The notes: generated by a model not told the origin, from the letters alone. A stretch of DNA of 37,968 nucleotides from an uncultured Gilliamella sp. (GCA_946477995.1 CAMLAI010000006.1:1-37968), one strand, 5' to 3'; shown: positions 1 to 12,884, counted from the first letter of the stretch. Numbers and translations are program-made.

Positions 1-2
1 AA

Positions 3-722
3 TCTTTAACCATTCCTAATTGTATTTCATATGATCCAGCTTACGCTTATGAAGTAGCAGTAATTATGCAAGATGGCTTACGCCGTATGTATGGTGAGCA
101 AGAAAATGTTTACTATTACATTACCACATTGAATGAAAACTATGCACAACCTGCAATGCCAGAAGGTGTTGAAGACGGTATTCGTCGTGGTATCTATAAA
201 CTTGATACGGTTAAAGGTAAAAAAGGTAGTCTAACTGTTCAATTATTAGGTTCAGGGGCAATTTTACGTCATGTTCGTGAAGCGGCAGAAATTTTGGCTA
301 AAGATTACGGCATTGGATCCGATGTATATAGTGTTACTTCGTTCACTGAATTGGCTCGTGAAGGTCAAGATTGTGAGCGTTATAACATGTTACATCCAAG
401 TGAAAAACCAAAAGTACCTTATGTAACACAAATTATGAATAATAACCCAGCCGTGGTTTCAACAGACTATATGAAACTGTTTGCTGAGCAAATCCGTGCC
501 TTTGTACCTGCTGAAAGTTACAGAGTACTTGGTACTGATGGTTTTGGTCGCAGTGATAGCCGTGAAAACTTACGCCATCATTTTGAAGTGGATGCATCTT
601 ATGTTGTTGTTGCAGCATTAGGTGAGCTTGCTAAACGTGGTGATATTAAAGCCAGCGTTGTTGATGAAGCGATTAAAAAGTTTGAAATCAATGCTGACAA
701 ATTAAACCCACGTATTGCATAA
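3..722 (+). CDS. aceE: Pyruvate dehydrogenase E1 component, C-terminal part (truncated by window start)
   Basis: Open frame continues to the window edge upstream of the listed ORF (SLTIPNCISYDPAYAYEVAVIMQDGLRRMYG...); followed by aceF and lpd. Confidence 0.96.
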   Translation, partial: SLTIPNCISYDPAYAYEVAVIMQDGLRRMYGEQENVYYYITTLNENYAQPAMPEGVEDGIRRGIYKLDTVKGKKGSLTVQLLGSGAILRHVREAAEILAKDYGIGSDVYSVTSFTELAREGQDCERYNMLHPSEKPKVPYVTQIMNNNPAVVSTDYMKLFAEQIRAFVPAESYRVLGTDGFGRSDSRENLRHHFEVDASYVVVAALGELAKRGDIKASVVDEAIKKFEINADKLNPRIA

Positions 723-734
723 GAGGTAACCAAC

Positions 735-2339
735 ATGAGTATTGAAATTAAATTACCTGACATTGGCAGTGATGAAGTCGAAGTCACCGAAATCCTTGTA
801 AAAGTGGGAGACAAGGTAGAAGTCGATCAATCATTATTAACGGTTGAAGGCGATAAAGCCTCAATGGAAATCCCTGCGCCACAAGCAGGGATCGTAAAAT
901 CTATCTCAGTCAAAGTCGGCGATAAAGTTAAAACTGGTGTCGATATTATGGTATTTGATACCGAGAATGGCGCAGAATCTGCGCCAGCTCAAGCAGAGTC
1001 TGCCCCGAAAGTCGATGTTGCTCCAGCGGCTGCAACCGTAAGTCAAACAGTCGATGTTAATGTGCCAGATATTGGCGGTGACGAAGTCGAAGTGACCGAA
1101 ATTTTAGTGAAAGTCGGTGATACTATATCGGTAGATGATTCACTTATTACTGTTGAAGGCGATAAAGCCTCAATGGAAATACCTGCCTCTATCGCAGGTG
1201 TGGTTAAAACGATAACAGTTAAAGTTGGCGATAAAGTGAAGACAGGTTCCAAAATTATGGAATTTGAAACGGCATCCAGCAGTGCGCCAGCTAACGCTGC
1301 AACTGCAACGCCAGCGCCGACAGCACCAGAAAAATCAGCTTCAGTTGCTGCACCGGTGAGTAATGTTTCTACTCCTGCTGCAACGGCTTCTACAACGGCA
1401 AGTAATGATTTTGTTGAAAATGATGCATATGCACATGCAACACCTTCTGTTCGTCGTTTAGCGCGTGAATTTGGCGTGAATCTGGCTAAAGTATCACCAA
1501 CAGGGCCTAAAAACCGAATCCTACGTGAAGATATTCAAGCTTACGTTAAAAATGCGGTGAAACAAGTTGAGAGTGGTACAACAGGCGGAGCATTACCGGG
1601 ATTATTACCATGGCCGAAAGTTGATTTTAGCAAATTTGGTGAAACTGAAACTTTACCATTAACTAAAATCCAAAAAGTGTCAGGTGCAAATTTACATCGT
1701 AACTGGGTCATGATTCCTCATGTTACTGAATTTGACGAAACCGATATTACGGATTTAGAAGCATTCCGTAAACAACAAAATGCCGAAGCAGAGAAGAAAA
1801 AACTTGATCTTAAGATCACGCCATTAGTGTTTATTATGAAAGCGGTGGCAAGTGCATTAACTGCTTATCCACGTTTTAATAGTTCATTATCGGAAGATGC
1901 GCAAACCTTGATTATCAAAAAATACATCAATATTGGTGTCGCAGTTGATACGCCAAACGGTTTAGTCGTACCGGTATTTAAAGATGTCAATAAAAAAGGC
2001 ATCGTTGAGTTATCTCGTGAACTTGCCGAAATCTCGAAAAAAGCTCGTGAAGGTAAATTAACCGGTGCGGATATGCAGGGCGGATGTTTTACAATTTCAA
2101 GTTTAGGTGGTATTGGTACAACTTCATTTACCCCAATTGTGAATGCACCTGAAGTCGGTATTTTAGGGGTGTCACGCTCAAGTATGAAACCTGTATGGAA
2201 TGGTAAAGAGTTTACGCCACGTTTAATGTTACCTTTATCTCTGTCATTTGATCATCGTGTGATTGATGGTGCAGACGGTGCACGCTTCTTAAGCCATATT
2301 GTTAACGTCTTATCTGACTTACGTCGATTAGTGATGTAG
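735..2339 (+). CDS. aceF: Dihydrolipoamide acetyltransferase (PDH E2) with two lipoyl domains
   Basis: Two [11 protein letters not shown] lipoyl motifs, Ala/Pro/Thr-rich linkers, E3-binding segment, catalytic [17 protein letters not shown] gaggt upstream. Confidence 0.97.
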   Translation: MSIEIKLPDIGSDEVEVTEILVKVGDKVEVDQSLLTVEGDKASMEIPAPQAGIVKSISVKVGDKVKTGVDIMVFDTENGAESAPAQAESAPKVDVAPAAATVSQTVDVNVPDIGGDEVEVTEILVKVGDTISVDDSLITVEGDKASMEIPASIAGVVKTITVKVGDKVKTGSKIMEFETASSSAPANAATATPAPTAPEKSASVAAPVSNVSTPAATASTTASNDFVENDAYAHATPSVRRLAREFGVNLAKVSPTGPKNRILREDIQAYVKNAVKQVESGTTGGALPGLLPWPKVDFSKFGETETLPLTKIQKVSGANLHRNWVMIPHVTEFDETDITDLEAFRKQQNAEAEKKKLDLKITPLVFIMKAVASALTAYPRFNSSLSEDAQTLIIKKYINIGVAVDTPNGLVVPVFKDVNKKGIVELSRELAEISKKAREGKLTGADMQGGCFTISSLGGIGTTSFTPIVNAPEVGILGVSRSSMKPVWNGKEFTPRLMLPLSLSFDHRVIDGADGARFLSHIVNVLSDLRRLVM

Positions 2340-2355
2340 TTTAGGAGAATAAATT

Positions 2356-3780
2356 ATGAGTCAAGAAGTTAAAACACAAGTGGTGGTTTTAGGTGCTGGT
2401 CCAGCAGGTTATTCTGCTGCGTTCCGTGCCGCCGATCTTGGATTAGACGTAACGTTAGTTGAACGCTATTCTACATTGGGTGGCGTATGCTTAAATGTGG
2501 GATGTATTCCTTCTAAAGCACTTTTGCATGTAGCTAAAGTCATGGACGAAGCCAAATCACTGACAGAACATGGAATTCATTTTGGTACACCTAAACTTGA
2601 ACTGGATAAAGTTCGAGGTTGGAAAGAGAAGGTCATTAATCAGTTAACTAATGGATTAGCAGGTATGGCTAAAATGCGTAAAGTCAATGTTATTCAGGGC
2701 GAAGCGCAATTTACCGGTAGTCATACTATGGATGTGACATCTGCAAAAGGTATTACTAAAATTACGTTTGATAATGCCATTATCGCGGCTGGATCCCGAC
2801 CAATTAAATTACCTTTTATTCCGCATGATGATCCTCGTATTTGGGATTCAACAGATGCGCTTGCTTTAACAACCATTCCTAAAAAATTATTGTTAATGGG
2901 TGGGGGTATTATTGGGCTTGAAATGGGTACTGTTTATCATGCCTTAGGTTCAGAAGTTGATGTGGTTGAAATGTTTGATCAGGTCATTCCTGCTGCTGAT
3001 AAAGATGTGATCAAAGTCTTTACAAAACAGATTCAGGATAAATTCACCTTACGTCTTGAAACAAAAGTAACGACGGTTGAAGCAAAACATGATGCGATTT
3101 ACGTCACTATGGAGAAAAAAGACGGAACCACTGAAACACACACTTATGATGCCGTATTAGTGGCAATTGGACGTTCGCCAAATGGAAAACTAATTAGTGC
3201 TGAAAAAGCCGGCGTGAACGTTACTGATCGTGGTTTTATTGAAGTCGATAAACAAATGCGCACCAATGTACCACATATCTATGCTATAGGTGATATTGTT
3301 GGTCAACCAATGCTTGCGCACAAGGGCGTTCACGAAGGACATGTGGCTGCTGAAGTGATTGCGGGCAAAAAACACTATTTTGATCCAAAAACGATTCCTT
3401 CTATTGCTTATACTGAGCCAGAGGTTGCTTGGGTTGGTTTAACCGAAAAAGAAGCGAAAGAAAAGGGTATCGATTATGAAGTGTCTATCTTCCCATGGGC
3501 AGCATCTGGGCGAGCTATCGCATCGGATTGTTCACAAGGGATGACTAAGCTGATCTTCAATAAAGCAGATAATCGCCTTTTAGGTGGCGCAGTCGTTGGT
3601 GCTAATGGCGGTGAATTGCTTGGAGAGATTACCCTTGCGGTTGAAATGGGGTGTGATGCCGAAGATATAGCCTTAACTATTCATGCGCATCCAACACTTC
3701 ATGAATCAATTGGACTTGCTGCTGAAATTTATGAAGGAACGGTAACTGATTTACCGAATCCGAAAGCAGTAAAAAAATAG
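2356..3780 (+). CDS. lpd: Dihydrolipoyl dehydrogenase (E3)
   Basis: GGVCLNVGCIPSKALL redox motif, FAD/NAD motifs, HAHPTLHE C-terminal motif; SD taggag. Confidence 0.98.
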   Translation: MSQEVKTQVVVLGAGPAGYSAAFRAADLGLDVTLVERYSTLGGVCLNVGCIPSKALLHVAKVMDEAKSLTEHGIHFGTPKLELDKVRGWKEKVINQLTNGLAGMAKMRKVNVIQGEAQFTGSHTMDVTSAKGITKITFDNAIIAAGSRPIKLPFIPHDDPRIWDSTDALALTTIPKKLLLMGGGIIGLEMGTVYHALGSEVDVVEMFDQVIPAADKDVIKVFTKQIQDKFTLRLETKVTTVEAKHDAIYVTMEKKDGTTETHTYDAVLVAIGRSPNGKLISAEKAGVNVTDRGFIEVDKQMRTNVPHIYAIGDIVGQPMLAHKGVHEGHVAAEVIAGKKHYFDPKTIPSIAYTEPEVAWVGLTEKEAKEKGIDYEVSIFPWAASGRAIASDCSQGMTKLIFNKADNRLLGGAVVGANGGELLGEITLAVEMGCDAEDIALTIHAHPTLHESIGLAAEIYEGTVTDLPNPKAVKK

Positions 3781-3816
3781 TTTATATTCAGTCATTCTAT
3801 CTATCTTAAAATTTAT

Positions 3817-3843
3817 GCCGTCAATGATTGACGGCTTTTTTTT
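3817..3843 (+). terminator. Rho-independent terminator after lpd
   Basis: GCCGTCAA-TGA-TTGACGGC followed by a T run; overlaps the manA stop codon. Confidence 0.9.
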
Positions 3844-5029
3844 AATCACTCACTTTTGCAAAACATCCTTTCCCACTATAACTATAATATTTGGCATGAT
3901 ACGCAATAAACACTGATTCCCCTTTATTTAAAGTGAGTACTTCATGTTTTGTTGTTAATGTAATAGCGCCATTTGCACAAAATAGGATTTGAGGGCTGTT
4001 GACTTTTTCTTTTCTTAATTGAAGATCACTTTGAATGATTTCAAATTTAAAATCATTAACGGGAACAGGAAAATCAATTTTATTATGATTAATTAACGGA
4101 TTAATTAGCAGTTCACTAGCATCAGTACTGCTAAAGTTCGTATTCGCTATTAATGCGTCAATATCAATAAACTTATGGGTTAAACCTGCTCTTAAAACAT
4201 TATCTGAATTTGCCATCACTTCAAAACCGGTTCCCGATAAATAACAATGCGGTGTTTGGGCATGTAAAAACATCGCTTGAGATGGCTTGAGTTCAATCAC
4301 ATTTAAAATTAAAGGCATAAACAAACCAATATCGTTAGGATAATCTTTTACCAGTGTATGAATGGTTAAAAAAGGCTCTTGATTGAAACTTCTAGTACAG
4401 GCTAATAATTGATGAATAGCTTGTAATTTTTGGTCTGGTGAAAGATTCAACAAGAATTGAAAAAAGTGTTTCAGTTGTTTTGGATGAGGATTATTTTGTA
4501 ATTGTGCTAATTCATGGTTAAAGATAGGGATAGTTATTTGCGAAAAAAATGATAATATTTGCTCAATCGGTCGAAACGAATTCATGGCTTTAAATGGCGT
4601 GAGTGCATACAATAATTCTGGTTTATGATTGGGATCTTTAAAATTTCGGTTTGGTGAATGAAGATCGATACCTAATTTATTTTCTTTTTCAAAACCTTTT
4701 TGAGCATCAGCTTTAGTTGGATGAACCTGAACTGAAAGGGGTTTATTTGCTGCGAGTACTTTGAATAAATAGGGAAGAGTACCGAAAAGTTGATAAGTAT
4801 TTTTACCCAAAATCTGCAATGGGTTTTGATTGATAAGCGCATTAAGATTTATCTTTTCGCCATTTAAACCGATAATCTTTGAACAACCCAGAGGATGTAT
4901 ACCCATCCATATTTCAGCCATCGGCTTTTGGCTTGGGTTTTTAATACCAAATAAAGTCGTAATACTATCGATACTTCCCCAATCATAATCTTTAATACAA
5001 TTTTCAAGTTTCCATATCGTTTGCTTCAT
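3842..5029 (-). CDS. manA: Mannose-6-phosphate isomerase, class I
   Basis: KDYDWGS, MAEIWMGIHPLG, PLSVQVHPTK, DPNHKPEL motifs. Confidence 0.95.
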   Translation of the reverse strand: MKQTIWKLENCIKDYDWGSIDSITTLFGIKNPSQKPMAEIWMGIHPLGCSKIIGLNGEKINLNALINQNPLQILGKNTYQLFGTLPYLFKVLAANKPLSVQVHPTKADAQKGFEKENKLGIDLHSPNRNFKDPNHKPELLYALTPFKAMNSFRPIEQILSFFSQITIPIFNHELAQLQNNPHPKQLKHFFQFLLNLSPDQKLQAIHQLLACTRSFNQEPFLTIHTLVKDYPNDIGLFMPLILNVIELKPSQAMFLHAQTPHCYLSGTGFEVMANSDNVLRAGLTHKFIDIDALIANTNFSSTDASELLINPLINHNKIDFPVPVNDFKFEIIQSDLQLRKEKVNSPQILFCANGAITLTTKHEVLTLNKGESVFIAYHAKYYSYSGKGCFAKVSD

Positions 5030-5445
5030 ATTATCAACCTGTAAAAGAGTGAATGTGATGCGAATATTGATATTTAAGCTTATTCCTTCTTAATAAACAT
5101 TATTTAACAGTAAAATCTGTGCTTTAAACCGATCATTTAACATCTCTTTAGTTATTTTTTCCTGTATTCATAAAAAGTGTTGAATAGAGTAAAGACCTTT
5201 TAACAAAGTAACCAATCAACTGAATTATAGTAACGACTAAGCAAATTTTTGAAAAGATTAAAAAGTGATTTTTGTGAAATGAATAACACTTTTTGAATGT
5301 CTGTGTTTAAAATAAAATTCTGAGATATTTCACAGTATTATTAATAGTTGCAAGGATGAAAAAGTAGGGAAACTGTATTTTAAAGGCGATTAAGTATATA
5401 ATGCCCCGCAAATTCATTTATTCACGATTAAAAATAGACTTTTAT

Positions 5446-6527
5446 ATGAAACCCTCAATTATCAGTAAGTTAGAAACTTTGCAAGAGCGCTACGAAGAGG
5501 TTCAAGCGTTATTGTCTGATGCCTCGGTGATTGCCGATCAAAATCGATTCCGTACTCTTTCTAAAGAATATGCGCAATTAACGGGTGTGGTGAAATGTTT
5601 TACAAGTTGGAAGCAGACTCAAGAAGATATTGAAACTGCTAAAATGATGCTTGCCGATCCTGAAATGAGTGAAATGGCTCAAGAAGAGTTAAATGAAGCG
5701 TTAAACCGTATCGAAGAGCAAGAAAAACAGTTACAAGTTTTATTATTACCTAAAGATCCCAATGATGATTATAACTGCTTTGTTGAAGTCCGAGCTGGAA
5801 CAGGTGGAGATGAAGCAGCAATATTCGCTGGCGATCTTGCAAGAATGTATACAAGATATGCAGAATCCCGTCATTGGCGAGTTGAAATTATGAGTGCCAA
5901 TGAGGGTGAGCATGGTGGCTATAAAGAAGTCATTATGTTAGTCAGTGGCGACGGCGTTTATGGTAACTTAAAATTTGAATCGGGTGGTCATCGTGTGCAG
6001 CGTGTACCTGAAACAGAATCGCAAGGTCGTATTCATACATCTGCATGTACGGTAGCGGTGTTACCTGAAATTCCAGAAGCAGAAATGCCTGAAATTAATC
6101 CCGCTGACTTAAAAATTGATACTTATCGTTCGTCTGGGGCAGGGGGGCAGCACGTTAATACAACCGATTCAGCTATTCGTATTACGCATATTCCAACAGG
6201 AATTGTGGTTGAATGTCAGGATGAACGTTCTCAACATAAAAATAAAGCTAAAGCGATGTCGGTGTTAGCAGCACGAATCCAAGACGCTGAAACCCGAAAA
6301 CGCCAACAAGAAGAGGCGTCGACCAGACGTAACCTTTTAGGTACTGGTGATCGTTCAGATCGTATTCGAACCTATAACTATCCACAAGGACGAGTAACAG
6401 ATCATCGTATCAATTTGACGATTTATCGCTTAGATGAAGTTATGGAAGGCAAGTTAGAAATGTTGATTGATCCAATTGTACAAGAATATCAGGCAGACCA
6501 GCTTGCTGCATTATCGGAACAAGATGA

Positions 6528-6531
<4 letters not shown>
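5446..6531 (+). CDS. prfA: Peptide chain release factor 1 (start trimmed from ORF 5401 to Met [12 protein letters not shown])
   Basis: [13 protein letters not shown] motif and full-length RF1 similarity; N-terminus matches RF1 pattern at the internal Met. Confidence 0.96.
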
Positions 6532-8236
<1,705 letters not shown>

Positions 8237-8249
8237 AATTGATTGATGT

Positions 8250-8296
8250 GATTAAATCCCTATTAATAAATTAAATTTTATCAATAGGGTTTAATC
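8250..8296 (+). terminator. Hairpin downstream of kdsA, probable terminator
   Basis: GATTAAATCCCTATT ... AATAGGGTTTAATC, near-perfect long stem; weak T tract. Confidence 0.5.
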
Positions 8297-8508
8297 TCAG
8301 TATTGGTAATAAGAATTTTTTGATTTTTCTTTTTTCCCCTCCCTATATTTTCATTTCTGACAAGCAAATTTATTTAAACATAGGATTTATACATCTGAAT
8401 GCGTTAAGCGATCGTTTGGGTTAGTTCAAAACTCTATTAATCTTTTCTTATTTTTTAATATAAAAAAAGTTGTGATATTTATCGAAAAATTAGAAAAAAA
8501 AAGGGGTA

Positions 8509-8531
8509 TTTTGGTGATTCGGATCACGATT
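8509..8531. promoter_or_regulatory. Putative CRP-binding site in chiP-like upstream region
   Basis: ATTTTGGTGATTCGGATCACGATTT contains GTGA-N6-TCAC, the symmetric CRP core, with A/T flanks. Confidence 0.5.
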
Positions 8532-8641
8532 TAACAACATTTAATTTGATAACCAAAATATGTTTATGCATTATGAAAACACCTTATTCACAGGTGTTTT
8601 AGATTAATTTAGTAAATTTAACCAATTGTTTGTACAGAAGA

Positions 8642-8670
8642 TTGACATTAATTTTGTCGTATTTTATTGA
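8642..8670 (+). promoter_or_regulatory. Putative sigma70 promoter for the chitin module
   Basis: TTGACA, 17-bp spacer, TATTGA. Confidence 0.35.
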
Positions 8671-8765
8671 TTTTAGGTAGAAAATGATTTTTTGATCCAT
8701 AAAGATAAGTTGTTAACGGACTAATCTGATCGTTGATTTAAAAAAGTCATTTCAAGGAAGCAGAT

Positions 8766-10181
8766 ATGAATTTTTATAACCCCCTATTAACCACTCGTTC
8801 ACTCAGTCGTATCACTAAGCTCATTTTGTCTTGCTCCATTTTAATCAGTGCGTTGCCTGCACAAGCAGAATATACCCATCCCTTTGTTGAGGATGCTTCA
8901 TTAACCGGTAATGTCTTTTTTTGGAATCGTGATCGGGAAAGAAAGAATGTCACTCAACATAAATATGAGAAAAACCTAAGGCATACTTCTTTCAATACCA
9001 ATCTGGATTTTAAAACAGGTTATATAGCCGATATGTTTGCTTTAGAATTGGGCGGCTATGGTGCTTGGGAAGTCAGTAATGGTGGTAATGGTCATCCTAA
9101 TGAAATCGGTTTTAGTGGTGCCAATAATCGTTGGGACGAAAATTGGAAAAAAGATATTAGTGGTATTAGTTTCTATAAAGCCCAAATGAACTTCAAACTT
9201 GATGAACTATTTTGGCTCAAAGCGGGGTATATTCAACCGTCAGGACAAACGTTGCTTGCTCCACACTGGAGTTTATTACCAGGCACTTATCGAGGCGTTG
9301 AATTTGGTACAAAGCTTGATTTTGACTCTGCGGGGGTATTATCTATGTCCTATATGTGGGCAGATAAATATAAAGCACCTTGGTATAAACGACTTTATGA
9401 ATTTAGACAATGGCAAAAAGGAAGAAAGATCGATTACTTACATTCTGCTGGTTTGAAGTATGATTTTAAAAATAATGTTGTGCTAGAAGGCGCATTTGGT
9501 CAATCCCATAACTATATGAATCAGTTTTTTGGTAAAGCGTCTTATCAATTAGATATTTTGGATAACCCGTTAACAATGAGTTATCAATTTTATGGTGCGA
9601 AAGATCAGTCTCATAAGGGGGCTAAAGTATATGATGGTTTAGCATGGTTACAAGCTGCGACGTTAGGTTATCAAATGGGGCCAGTAGGGTTACGTCTTGA
9701 AGGTGTAGCAGTTAAAGCAGAAGGTGAACAAGGATTCTTCTTACAACGAATGACGCCTGATTATGCTTCCTCAAATGGTCGTTTAGATGTTTGGTGGAAT
9801 TCACGTTCAGATTTTAATGCCAATGGTGAAAAAGCATTATTTGCAGAAGTTACCTATGATTTAAGTCATCTATCACACTATTTATCTGGTTGGAGAACTG
9901 GCGCTTCGTATGCTTATGGCTGGGATGCTAAACCAAGTAGTAATAAAGATTTTGACCAAAAAAGACGGTTGATTGAATCAGTTTATAACTTCGATTTAGG
10001 TTATACCGTACCACAAGGTTTTGCTAAAAACACCTCTTTCCAGTTACATTATACCAAATATAATAACCACTCAAAAATACCAAGTTGGAGTGAAGGTTAT
10101 GGCAATATTTTCCAAGATGAACGAGATATCAAATTTATTGTTACCGTTCCATTCACTATATTTAATGCAAAACAAAAATAG
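8766..10181 (+). CDS. chiP: OprD-family outer-membrane porin, chitoporin-like
   Basis: Signal peptide (ILISALPAQA), OprD-like beta-barrel sequence, 11 bp upstream of a GH20 hexosaminidase gene. Confidence 0.8.
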   Translation: MNFYNPLLTTRSLSRITKLILSCSILISALPAQAEYTHPFVEDASLTGNVFFWNRDRERKNVTQHKYEKNLRHTSFNTNLDFKTGYIADMFALELGGYGAWEVSNGGNGHPNEIGFSGANNRWDENWKKDISGISFYKAQMNFKLDELFWLKAGYIQPSGQTLLAPHWSLLPGTYRGVEFGTKLDFDSAGVLSMSYMWADKYKAPWYKRLYEFRQWQKGRKIDYLHSAGLKYDFKNNVVLEGAFGQSHNYMNQFFGKASYQLDILDNPLTMSYQFYGAKDQSHKGAKVYDGLAWLQAATLGYQMGPVGLRLEGVAVKAEGEQGFFLQRMTPDYASSNGRLDVWWNSRSDFNANGEKALFAEVTYDLSHLSHYLSGWRTGASYAYGWDAKPSSNKDFDQKRRLIESVYNFDLGYTVPQGFAKNTSFQLHYTKYNNHSKIPSWSEGYGNIFQDERDIKFIVTVPFTIFNAKQK

Positions 10182-10192
10182 GTAAAAAAATA

Positions 10193-12874
10193 ATGAAAAA
10201 GCTTAAAACTGCAATACTTGCAACCTCGATAGCCTCTTTATTAAGTGTAGGCGTTACACAATCAGCTTATGCAAATCAAAAGACAGTTGATTTAATGAGT
10301 GCTCAACTTAATGTTAAATATACTGTTAATGATAATCAGGCAAATGATCATGGTATCAATTGTGCTGCTTTAGGTGCGGACTGGGCTGCATGTAATAAAG
10401 TGACTATTTCGTTAACAAATAAAGGTTCAGCAATTAATGATAAAGATTGGGCAATTTATTTTAGTAGTATTCGTATGATTTTGTCCGTTGACAATGATCA
10501 GTTTAAAATTACACACCTAACAGGCGATCTTCATAAAATTGAGCCGACGGATAAATTTGTTGGTTTTCCTGCTAAAGGCACTATCGAAATTCCTATGATT
10601 GGTGAATATTGGATCTTGAGCGAAAGTGATATAATGCCTCGTTGGTATGTGACATCGACCAATGCAACCCCTAAAATTATAGCAAATACCAATACAGATT
10701 CTGATAATTTATCGGCATTTGTGTCGCCAATTAATCAACACTGGAAAAGAACGGCTGATGATCATAATATTTTAATGACACCCGTCAATCGTTTTCAATA
10801 TAATGCCGATATTGAAAACTTATCGGCAGAAGCATTACGTGGGCAAATCTTGCCAACACCAAGTAAAATATCCATTGGAAATGAAAATATAACGCTCGAT
10901 TCGCAAGGGGTAAATTTAGTTTTAAATGGATTAAATCAAGACAGTTTAACTGTTATACAGACTGAATTTAAAGCATTAAATATCCCGATTACTCAACAAG
11001 GCTTTAAAATACAAGCAACAATCGAACCTCAACAATTTTCCCAAAAGCAAGCAGGGGCTTATCAGTTAGTAATCAACAAAGACAAAGCAACCATAACAGC
11101 TTATGATGAGACTGGAATTTTTTATGCGATCCAATCCATTTTATCGACAATTTATGTCGATCATTCTCATACCATTCCAACACTTAATGTCATTGACTCG
11201 CCTCGATTTGAATATCGTGGTGTCATGCTTGATATTGGCCGTAATTTTAAATCTAAACAGGCCATTTTGCGTTTATTAGATCAAATGGCAAAATATAAAA
11301 TGAATAAATTTCATTTTCATTTAAGTGATGATGAAGGTTGGCGAATTGAGATCCCAGGATTACCAGAACTCACCGAAATTGGTAGTAAACGTTGCCATGA
11401 TCTTACTGAACAAACTTGTTTACTTCCTCAATTAGGATCTGGCCCTGACAGTAATACATCTGGCTCGGGATATTTAAGTCGTCAAGACTATATTGAAATT
11501 ATTAAATACGCTAAAGCACGGTTTATTGAGGTCATCCCAGAGATTGATATGCCTGCGCATGCTAGAGCGGCGATTGTCTCTATGGAAGCACGTTATAACC
11601 GTTTAATGAAAGAAGGCAAAGCACAGCAAGCGAACGAATTCCGTTTAGTTGACCCAACGGATACTTCTAACACGACAACTGTTCAATTTTATAATCGATT
11701 AAGTTATTTAAACCCTTGTCTTGACTCGTCTAAACGGTTTGTAAATAAGATTATTGATGAAATAGCTAGCATGCACATCGAGGCAGGCCAACCTTTGACA
11801 ACTTGGCATTTTGGTGGTGATGAAGCTAAAAATATCCATTTAGGATCTGGCTACCAAGATTTACAGCTTAATGAAAAAGTTGCTTTTAAAGGTATTATTG
11901 ATCAAAGCAATGAAGACCATCCATGGGCTAAATCACAAGCATGCCAAGCTTTTATATCTAAGGGTATTGTCAAACAAATTGAACATCTACCAAGTTATTT
12001 TGCTGAGCAGGTTAGTACTATCATTAAGGAACATGGTATTGACCATATGCAGGCTTGGCAAGACGGCATGAAACATGCCGACAGTGCTAAATCTTTTGCT
12101 GTTGATAAAGTCACGGTGAATTTTTGGGATACTCTTTATTGGGGTGGGGCTGACTCAGTCAATGAATGGGCAAATAAAGGCTATCAAGTCATTATTTCGA
12201 ATCCGGATTATGTCTATTTAGATATGCCATACGAAGTCAATCCTAAAGAAAGCGGTTATTATTGGGCTACACGTTACAATGATGAACGTAAAATATTTAC
12301 TTTTGCGCCTGATAACTTACCTCAAAATGCTGAAACGTCGTTAGACCGCGACGGCAATCCATTCACCGCTAAAGGTACACTTAATTGGTCGGGCGCTTAC
12401 GGATTATCTGCGCAAATTTGGACAGAAGATATTCGTAGCGATAATAAAATGGAATATATGGCATTTCCTCGTTTGCTAGCGGTGGCAGAAAGAGCGTGGC
12501 ACCAAGCCGATTGGGAACTTAGTTATCAAAAAGATCGTGAATTCATACAAGGGAAAACACAGTATGTGGATCAACAAAAATTACGGCAAGATTGGGTACG
12601 TTTTGCTAACTTAGTTGGTCAGCGAGAATTAGCGAAATTGGATTTAATGGGAATAGATTATCGATTACCTATCCCAGGGGCTAAAATTGAGAACAATCAG
12701 CTCAATGCTAATATTGTTTTTCCGGGATTAATTATAGAATATTCGACGGATAATGGTAAAAATTGGCATCGCTATACTGATCCCGTGACAATTAAAAAAG
12801 GTGATGTTGTATCAGTACGTAGTCTTTCAGCTGATCGAAAAAGAATAAGTCGTATTGAGCAAGTTAACGAGTAA
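10193..12874 (+). CDS. Beta-N-acetylhexosaminidase / chitobiase (GH20) with signal peptide
   Basis: GH20 motifs FEYRGVMLDIGRNF, KMNKFHFHLSDDEGWRIEIPGLPELTEIG, catalytic HFGGDEAKN; N-terminal chitobiase-type carbohydrate-binding region. Confidence 0.93.
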   Translation: MKKLKTAILATSIASLLSVGVTQSAYANQKTVDLMSAQLNVKYTVNDNQANDHGINCAALGADWAACNKVTISLTNKGSAINDKDWAIYFSSIRMILSVDNDQFKITHLTGDLHKIEPTDKFVGFPAKGTIEIPMIGEYWILSESDIMPRWYVTSTNATPKIIANTNTDSDNLSAFVSPINQHWKRTADDHNILMTPVNRFQYNADIENLSAEALRGQILPTPSKISIGNENITLDSQGVNLVLNGLNQDSLTVIQTEFKALNIPITQQGFKIQATIEPQQFSQKQAGAYQLVINKDKATITAYDETGIFYAIQSILSTIYVDHSHTIPTLNVIDSPRFEYRGVMLDIGRNFKSKQAILRLLDQMAKYKMNKFHFHLSDDEGWRIEIPGLPELTEIGSKRCHDLTEQTCLLPQLGSGPDSNTSGSGYLSRQDYIEIIKYAKARFIEVIPEIDMPAHARAAIVSMEARYNRLMKEGKAQQANEFRLVDPTDTSNTTTVQFYNRLSYLNPCLDSSKRFVNKIIDEIASMHIEAGQPLTTWHFGGDEAKNIHLGSGYQDLQLNEKVAFKGIIDQSNEDHPWAKSQACQAFISKGIVKQIEHLPSYFAEQVSTIIKEHGIDHMQAWQDGMKHADSAKSFAVDKVTVNFWDTLYWGGADSVNEWANKGYQVIISNPDYVYLDMPYEVNPKESGYYWATRYNDERKIFTFAPDNLPQNAETSLDRDGNPFTAKGTLNWSGAYGLSAQIWTEDIRSDNKMEYMAFPRLLAVAERAWHQADWELSYQKDREFIQGKTQYVDQQKLRQDWVRFANLVGQRELAKLDLMGIDYRLPIPGAKIENNQLNANIVFPGLIIEYSTDNGKNWHRYTDPVTIKKGDVVSVRSLSADRKRISRIEQVNE

Positions 12875-12884
12875 TCGAAACAGT

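Noticed and set aside
599-1252. Similar antisense ORFs 599..814 and 1043..1252 ([15 protein letters not shown] / [14 protein letters not shown])
   Set aside because: They are reverse-strand readings of the duplicated lipoyl-domain DNA in aceF; their similarity follows from the sense-strand repeat.
8650-8690. NagC operator ATTTT-N15-AAAAT upstream of chiP
   Set aside because: Half-site spacing does not fit the recalled 23-bp Mlc/NagC consensus, and AT-rich background makes such matches frequent.
9199-9456. Out-of-frame ORF within the chiP-like gene
   Set aside because: Overlaps a complete porin frame, with no start signal or family resemblance.
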